NCBI GenBank assembly: GCA_004352715.1
Contig: SCFE01000010.1
Location: 430,069 to 494,068 of the forward strand
Direction: 5' to 3'
Length of the DNA: 64,000 nt
From: Hofstenia miamia
Taxonomy: Eukaryota; Xenacoelomorpha; Acoela
In this document: one piece after another, positions 58,600-64,000 of the stretch
Layout: each line of letters begins with the position of its first letter
Numbering within the stretch: the first letter of the stretch is position 1
Program-made: the position numbers and the translations under genes
The notes under the pieces: model-generated
Told to the model about the DNA's origin: nothing
Database searches by the model: none
What the model saw: only the letters and a program-made list of their open reading frames with translations

Positions 58600-61010
58600 A
58601 TTAAAATCGAAGATAAGTATCTTCGAGCTGCGAATGTAATTCCAGTCGAACTTTAGTCGAACTTTAGTCAAACTTTAAAATTTATATCTTTTTTTAAATA
58701 TACATAGTCTTTTCAGTTTTCAAGTTTTGATTTTCATTTTTTTTATAATATGCACAAGATCCTAAACTATCTAATTCGAGGCAAAACCATGGTATTTACG
58801 ATGTAATAAAACCCCAATTATTGATATAAAACTTTACTTATTAACTGAAACATAGTATAAGTTTGCTTCAGAAACAGTTTTTTCAGAAGTACTTGGAGGA
58901 TTTAAATCTTAATACAAAATACTTTATCTGTATAACTTTTTTGGCCGCCGCAAGTTGCTTTAATTCTACCGCTAACCACCGCAATTGTGTAAAATCGCAC
59001 CGCACCGCACTTATCTCTAGTACGAAAGTCGGTTTCCGGTGTGAGCATTATCTATGTAGTGCTTGCAATAGGAAATGATCTAAATCATCTTTAAACATGC
59101 AGTTCATCGGGTCACAGTCGTATAAATGCTCTTGCAGTGAAGAGACCATAAATTAATATCGAAAATTGGTTTACTTTGATCACGCTTCCAGTTAAATAAC
59201 TGAAGGTAATAAATAAGAAAGACATTCCGTCACTGTTTATTACTTCTTAACACCACTTGTATTTATTATTAGCATGTTTGTGTTGAGTGACTTGTTTACT
59301 AGTACTTGACGTTAGCACTGTTTTCAAATGCACTTGTACGCGCAATACTCAATTATCTTTTTTTAGATTGTCGAAAGTCACTTGTCATGTTAACCATTAT
59401 TTGGTTTAAGTCTCTGATTTATATCGCCTTTATATCATGTTTTAAATCAGGCAAAACTCTTTGCATCAGGACTGATATTTCACACGTTAGCTGTTCAGTT
59501 TCTTATCAAATGGTTTTTTCTCAATCTAATGCAAAATCCAATCGAATCGCATCAAAATTATCAGAAATCGATTCGAATCGATTTTTGCAAAGTTGTTTTT
59601 CTTTTTGATACGAGTGCTTTACTTACGATTGCGTCAGTTCATTCGAATGTAATTTGCAGAAATCAAGAATAATTTTTAAACGACAATCACCACGTAGCTA
59701 AGAAAATTTTTAGAATGCCTTTAATGATTTTGTCCGGCGCAGGTGGTGTTTTCCTTGTTTGACCAGAACCGAGCGTACTTTATGCGTATCTTTGGAATTT
59801 TAAAAGCTTCAGTGAATTTTATATTTGGCAGAAATCGCCATGAGGTGAAAGCCGATTTATTTTCACATTAAAAAACTGTATAGCAATTTATTTAGCTCCT
59901 GTTCAATATACCAATACTTCCTTTTAAAATTTAAATAATTTACCGTTATTTAATTTCAAGCAGAAATTATGTATACACAAGTAGTTCAATATTTATTTAC
60001 AACAAAAATTCATCAAAATCTAGAGATCGTCTCAGACGATATTTTCGAATTTTTATTATTATTTCGCATTTATGTGTTGCGCTGAAAATTTTTTATACCC
60101 AGGCGTGGTTCTCGAAAATTTTAAATAGGAAGGAGCAGGTCAAGTATTTTCCTAATACTATAGAACGATTATTTGATTTATGTGAACCTCTACAAAAACT
60201 TTAAGATTTTAGTTATACACATGAGAGAGATATCTTTTAAGACGTCCTCATTTCAAGGTAGTTTAGAGAATTTTTTGAAAAAATGAGGTTTTTATTTTTT
60301 TTGAAACCACTGAACATTATTTTTATGACAATGTTATATATATATATATATGTGTGTGATCCACATTTTCATATATTGTTTTTGGAAAGGAGGAATGCCC
60401 CTCCCCTAAAATACCACCTGTTTATTCTAGGCAATAAGATATTTTAAGTGCTAGTGACCATGTTGCTCTATTACGTTGGTTTGCTTACCTTGAGTGGTTA
60501 ATTGTTTTTTCTTCTCATTTTATTATTTTATTTTTAATAGGTTTCAGAAGCCGTTTAGCAACCCGGATCAGTGTTAGAATCTAATTGGTTTTTTTAGTAC
60601 AAGACTGCAATTGAAACCTAGGTCGTGTAAAACTAACCTGGATAGTTTTAATTTTTGGGCATTATTCTATGTGTATGACTTGATTTGAAAATGCTACCTA
60701 GCATTTTTTGCAATTTACGCTTGTGATCACGTAAGCAAATTAGTTAACTTTCTGCTTAAGTGTTTGAAATACTTGAGTTTGAGTATGTCTTATAATTGCT
60801 TTTTTAATCTCTTGTTTTTCAAGAGCATAGTAGGTTTAGAAATCGTATATTTAGTACCTTACTATTTGAACTTACTACTTGATGTTTATACACTATGAGT
60901 GTTTAGTTGAGTTAAACAGTTTTTGTTGCAATTAGACATGTAAATAATAAGTGTTCAAAAATAGATTTTCGCACTGTTTACCGTGAGCTTTTGTTTTAGT
61001 CGGCATTGGG
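58600..61010. other. No gene seen; short palindromes
   Basis: Contains the palindrome TCGAAGATA-AG-TATCTTCGA at 58607-58626, a triple repeat of TAGTCGAACTT at 58645-58680, and a perfect 20-base palindrome at 59565-59584. No coding exon. Confidence 0.45.
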
Positions 61011-61057
61011 AGCTGATTGGTTAGCTGTGCCAAGTGACTTTTGACAGTTGAAGCATC

Positions 61058-61094
61058 ATGTCTTTGCAGCCAAATGAAGCTGGTCACATCACAG
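61058..61094 (+). CDS. Candidate first coding exon, unrecognised
   Basis: An ATG at 61058 opens MSLQPNEAGHIT and ends at a good donor, ACAG|GTAAGC (61095). A CCAAT-type word (ATTGG) lies at 61016-61020, and the 61000-61100 stretch is richer in GC than its surroundings. No protein family can be named from 12 residues and no in-phase second exon was found in the window. It could be the 5' end of a gene continuing past 64000, or chance. Confidence 0.25.
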
Positions 61095-62006
61095 GTAAGC
61101 CTTAGTCACAGACATTTATGTCCCAGCGTTTTTCAATTACTTTCTATGATGAATTCTATATAATAGAGTTTATAAAAGCTCCTATTTAAGCATGTACCAA
61201 GAGCTTTGAGATAAGCTCTACGTGCTGTATTTAAGAAATCCTTTTATCTACATTCAAATTCATTGAATCTTAGTTTGATTTACATGTGTGTAGTATATAT
61301 TAAAAGACCGTGTTCTACACGATTTCAGAACTTTTTTTATAGATAACTCGACAGTTAGAAACATTGAAGCATTAAAACGTGTGTAATGAAAGATTTTATA
61401 TATTTTAATTTTTACAGCTCATTGACTCTATAGTCTTCATAAAAAGATTTGGATTTCGAGACATAATCTTCATTAATTTTGCATTGACGAAATTAGACGA
61501 TATGAGTGGCATAGTATTGTCTCCATTAGTTCTTCGATTGTATGAAAGCGATTATGAATAGTGGACATTTAAAGCATTTGTCATGTTCATTACAACCTTT
61601 GCTACCGTCCGAGCTCATTTATTGGTGCCCAATTCAAATAATCCAGTCCGCATGATTTTATGGGAGTTGATGATAAATCAACTGAATGGTGTGATGGGCA
61701 TTGCATGCTTTCCATCTCTTCAGCTGCTCATTCTTTTGTCTGTTTTTCTGTCATCTGCCACAGTGCAGCATTTTGAAAATTTGTGAATAGAAATCTATTT
61801 ATGATTTAATGTATTTTAGCAACATCAGCCAAAAATTCTCTTAAAAATCAAAGCTTGGAAGTTTTTCTGATGAAATCCTCTTTCTGGGCACTAAAATATA
61901 CTTAAAGTTGTCTTTTCACAGTGTTGCATGCAGTGTAATCTGCAAAATTCACACCGCAACGCTCTATTTAATCGTGCTAAACAAATATTATCAAACTTTG
62001 AAAAGT

Positions 62007-62805
62007 TTAGCAGATGCTTCTAATGAAGTCTTTAGCACTTTGGAAGACGAGTTGTGAGGCTGGCCAACCAATATCACCACGCAATGAGATTAAATGACCA
62101 GGAAACATCTCCCTCAAAATTCCCGTCGCACGTCGGGATGTGTGGGCTGTTTCCCTATTCTGTTGAAACCAAACGTTGTCCATATCGTGAAGTGTATTCA
62201 ATTTCGGTTGAGAAAAGTCTCCCGATCTCAGAATATTGATAGAGTTCACAGTCACTGTAACGTGGTCTTCTTCGAAGAGGTACTGACCCCATATACCGAG
62301 TTGTGAAATCGGACACCGTACAGTCACCCGAGGACAATGTGAAGGGCGTTCATGCAACTCACAAGGATTGTTCTCAGCCCAGTATCTGAAGTTTTGCTTA
62401 TTCACTGTGCTACACAGTAAAAATGCTTCTCGTCACTGAACAACACAAAAGCTGCATGGGGAGATTTCGTTGCATTTCCAAACACAAGGCTCTGCGAGTT
62501 TCAGTGGCTCTTTCGCTGAGTTCCTGTGCCAACATCATTTTGTGTGGATGCATTTGCAGATAATTGTGAAAAATTCTTCGCAAACTTCTATCGGATAAGC
62601 CTTAGCGTCATAATGCATTTAGATGCCGAACGCGCTGGAGGCAGTTGAACTGAAGTTATTACCGCTGCCACATTTTCTTCAGTTTTGGCTGTGCGAGGTC
62701 GGCCAGTTGATTTTCGTTTCAATTCTGATCTGTTGCGTTGTAATTACAGATTCGTTAAACGTCTCCACAATAAAAACGCGATGCTCATCGGTCCAATCCT
62801 TGCTA
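62007..62805 (-). pseudogene. Mariner-like transposase, disrupted
   Basis: Minus-strand relic of a Tc1/mariner-superfamily transposase common in arthropods. N-terminal EHRVFIVETF lies near 62790, then VLFSDEKHFY (first Asp), NKQNFRYWAENNPCELHERP, VTVRCPISQLGIWGQYLFEE, VWFQQNRETAHTSRRA (the usual D-G-A-T-A-H-T with the Asp replaced by Asn) and LREMFPGHLISLRGDIGWPA. The SPDLSPCD-type motif that should carry the last acidic residue is scrambled. There are frameshifts between the N-terminus and the DDE part. It is a dead copy. Confidence 0.85.
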
Positions 62806-62856
62806 GGAACTATTTTATTAAATTTACAAATGTGTCAGATCATTTCGCCGGACCTT

Positions 62857-63560
62857 ATATATATATATATAAAGCAAACTTCATGGTAGATGTATAGATA
62901 TAGATAATGACTTTATAGGAAATTTGATTATGAGGCATTAAAGAAGCCCTGTAATTTAATCCGCCTCCGTTTTTTAAATATATCCAACAATTATTGTTAA
63001 ATGTTTGTTTTATGATTAGTTATAGAATAACATGATTTGAAAACTCATTTCACTCAAAAACGAATGCATTGAACGAAACTAATTGAGGCAATCACAATTG
63101 CAATCAAATACCATTTCCCTCTTTCGGCCTGTAAAACGCGGGGGCTTTTATGTGAAGAAGTTTTCGAACCACTGCTTTAGCACATCATCACTGGTGATTT
63201 TAGGGCAGGATTTCCTTGCCAAGTGTCAATCATGGGGATAGAAGTTGTGTATGTGGAAACGGGAAGTCCATTATCTGACTTTACTCTCGCAAAAAAGAGG
63301 TGTTGAGGTGCACCAAATGCGTTATTGATGCGATGAGTTGATTAAATGGGTTTAAGTCCACTCTTGAAATTTTAGATCATACAACTGGCCATAAATGACT
63401 TATTAATATGAGATCCTCTTGCAAAAATAGAAGGAACTTTCCGAAAAACGTTATATATATATATATATANTTGAAAATAAACCGCTCAGGTTTGTGTCTG
63501 AGACAGCTATCCACTTTGTCTTTCAAAGATTTGAAACATTTGCAGTAGTTATGAATTTAA
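62857..63560. other. No gene seen; (TA)n runs
   Basis: TA runs at 62857-62872 and 63452-63469; a single N at 63470 breaks the second. Nothing else recognised. Confidence 0.45.
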
Positions 63561-63589
63561 AATTTTTATAGACCTAAAAATAGCAAGAA

Positions 63590-63706
63590 TTGATGGCTGA
63601 AAAATAGAAGGCCACCCTGTAATTGAAGGCCACCTGTAATAGAAGGCCATCCTAGCAAGGAGGTTGAAAAATAAAAGGCCATGGCCTTCAATTACAGGTT
63701 TTACGG

Positions 63707-63745
<39 letters not shown>
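63590..63745. repeat. GGCCTTCAATTACAGG modules in both orientations, with (TA)n
   Basis: Several minus-strand modules (AGAAGGCCACCCTGTAATTG and variants) are followed by one plus-strand module (GGCCTTCAATTACAGG), TTTTACGGTA and a (TA)n run (63708-63745). It is the same family as 19180-19363, with which it also shares the GAGGTTGAAAAAT word in inverse orientation. The inverted modules could fold into a hairpin. Confidence 0.75.
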
Positions 63746-64000
63746 CCGGCGCTAAGTAATTTGGTGATGTGCATATCTGGTTCTAAATATAATCTAACAA
63801 TTTTGCGCCGTAATATACAGAAACTTTTTCACTAAGACTTATTTAAGCTTTTGTATATGCATTATTTACAATATCTAAGCTAAAAAATCGCTTTCTTCAT
63901 GAGAATTTGTTACAGGTTCGAAATAGTAGGGAAGATTGAAAAGGCGCTAAATAACATGTACTTTTGAGCGTGTTTAATTTTTTCGTAATATATAATTTCA
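63746..64000. other. No gene seen
   Basis: AT-rich DNA to the end of the window. Confidence 0.4.

Noticed and set aside
61418-61561. Open stretch after an acceptor-like TTTTTACAG
   Set aside because: Joined to the candidate exon at 61058-61094 it meets a stop after one codon, so the two cannot be consecutive exons.

Overview
This is an AT-rich eukaryotic window from a repeat-dense animal genome. It has spliced genes with GT/AG introns, long (TA)n and (ATT)n runs, and debris of Penelope, LINE, Tc1/mariner, piggyBac and hAT elements. The mariner-type and Penelope relics and the shape of the dynein-assembly gene suggest an invertebrate. An arthropod whose sperm or cells carry motile axonemes is my best guess, but this is inference and not proven by the sequence.

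Only two host genes can be named with confidence. (1) 3119-7717, minus strand: the first three coding exons of DNAAF2/kintoun, a PIH-domain co-chaperone for cytoplasmic assembly of axonemal dynein arms. The exons join in phase, and the rest of the gene lies in the 1985-2984 gap or left of the window. Its two introns hold piggyBac and LINE remnants. (2) 48394-49416, plus strand: a single-exon 340-residue taspase 1 (TASP1) homologue. It keeps the threonine nucleophile context, but cysteine replaces the aspartate expected just before the nucleophile, and the linker in front of it is short. The two genes do not work in one pathway. Weak candidate exons are noted at 5211-5350, 27108-27307 and 61058-61094.

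Layout: 1-1690 Penelope-like (PLE) pieces in alternating orientation; 1764-3041 dispersed repeat, gap and (TA)n; 3119-7717 DNAAF2; 8190-12480 PLE and LINE fragments; 13616-14440 hAT and LINE scraps; 17180-20200 a PLE cluster with a gap; 20963-21400 a 220-bp tandem duplication; 22383-24905 LINE copies tied to (ATT)n; 25000-36390 mostly unannotatable AT-rich DNA with MITE-like ends; 36395-38036 a homogeneous 161-bp satellite; 42280-42494 a MITE; 45599-45862 a second copy of the dispersed repeat; 48394-49416 TASP1; 56816-58594 a dead Tc1/mariner-superfamily transposase with a duplicated part; 62007-62805 a dead mariner-like transposase; 63590-63745 a modular repeat.

Five long N gaps (1985-2984, 4669-5028, 17870-18785, 32904-33055, 41511-42279) and five single-N joins (727, 7751, 24605, 57992, 63470) break the window. 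Several joins have the same sequence on both sides, so some apparent duplications are probably uncollapsed assembly overlaps.

I found no convincing wholly new system. The most interesting leads are a recurrent hairpin motif at PLE 3' ends that resembles a degenerate hammerhead ribozyme, the inverted PLE arrangement, the unusual TASP1 processing site, and the 161-bp satellite.
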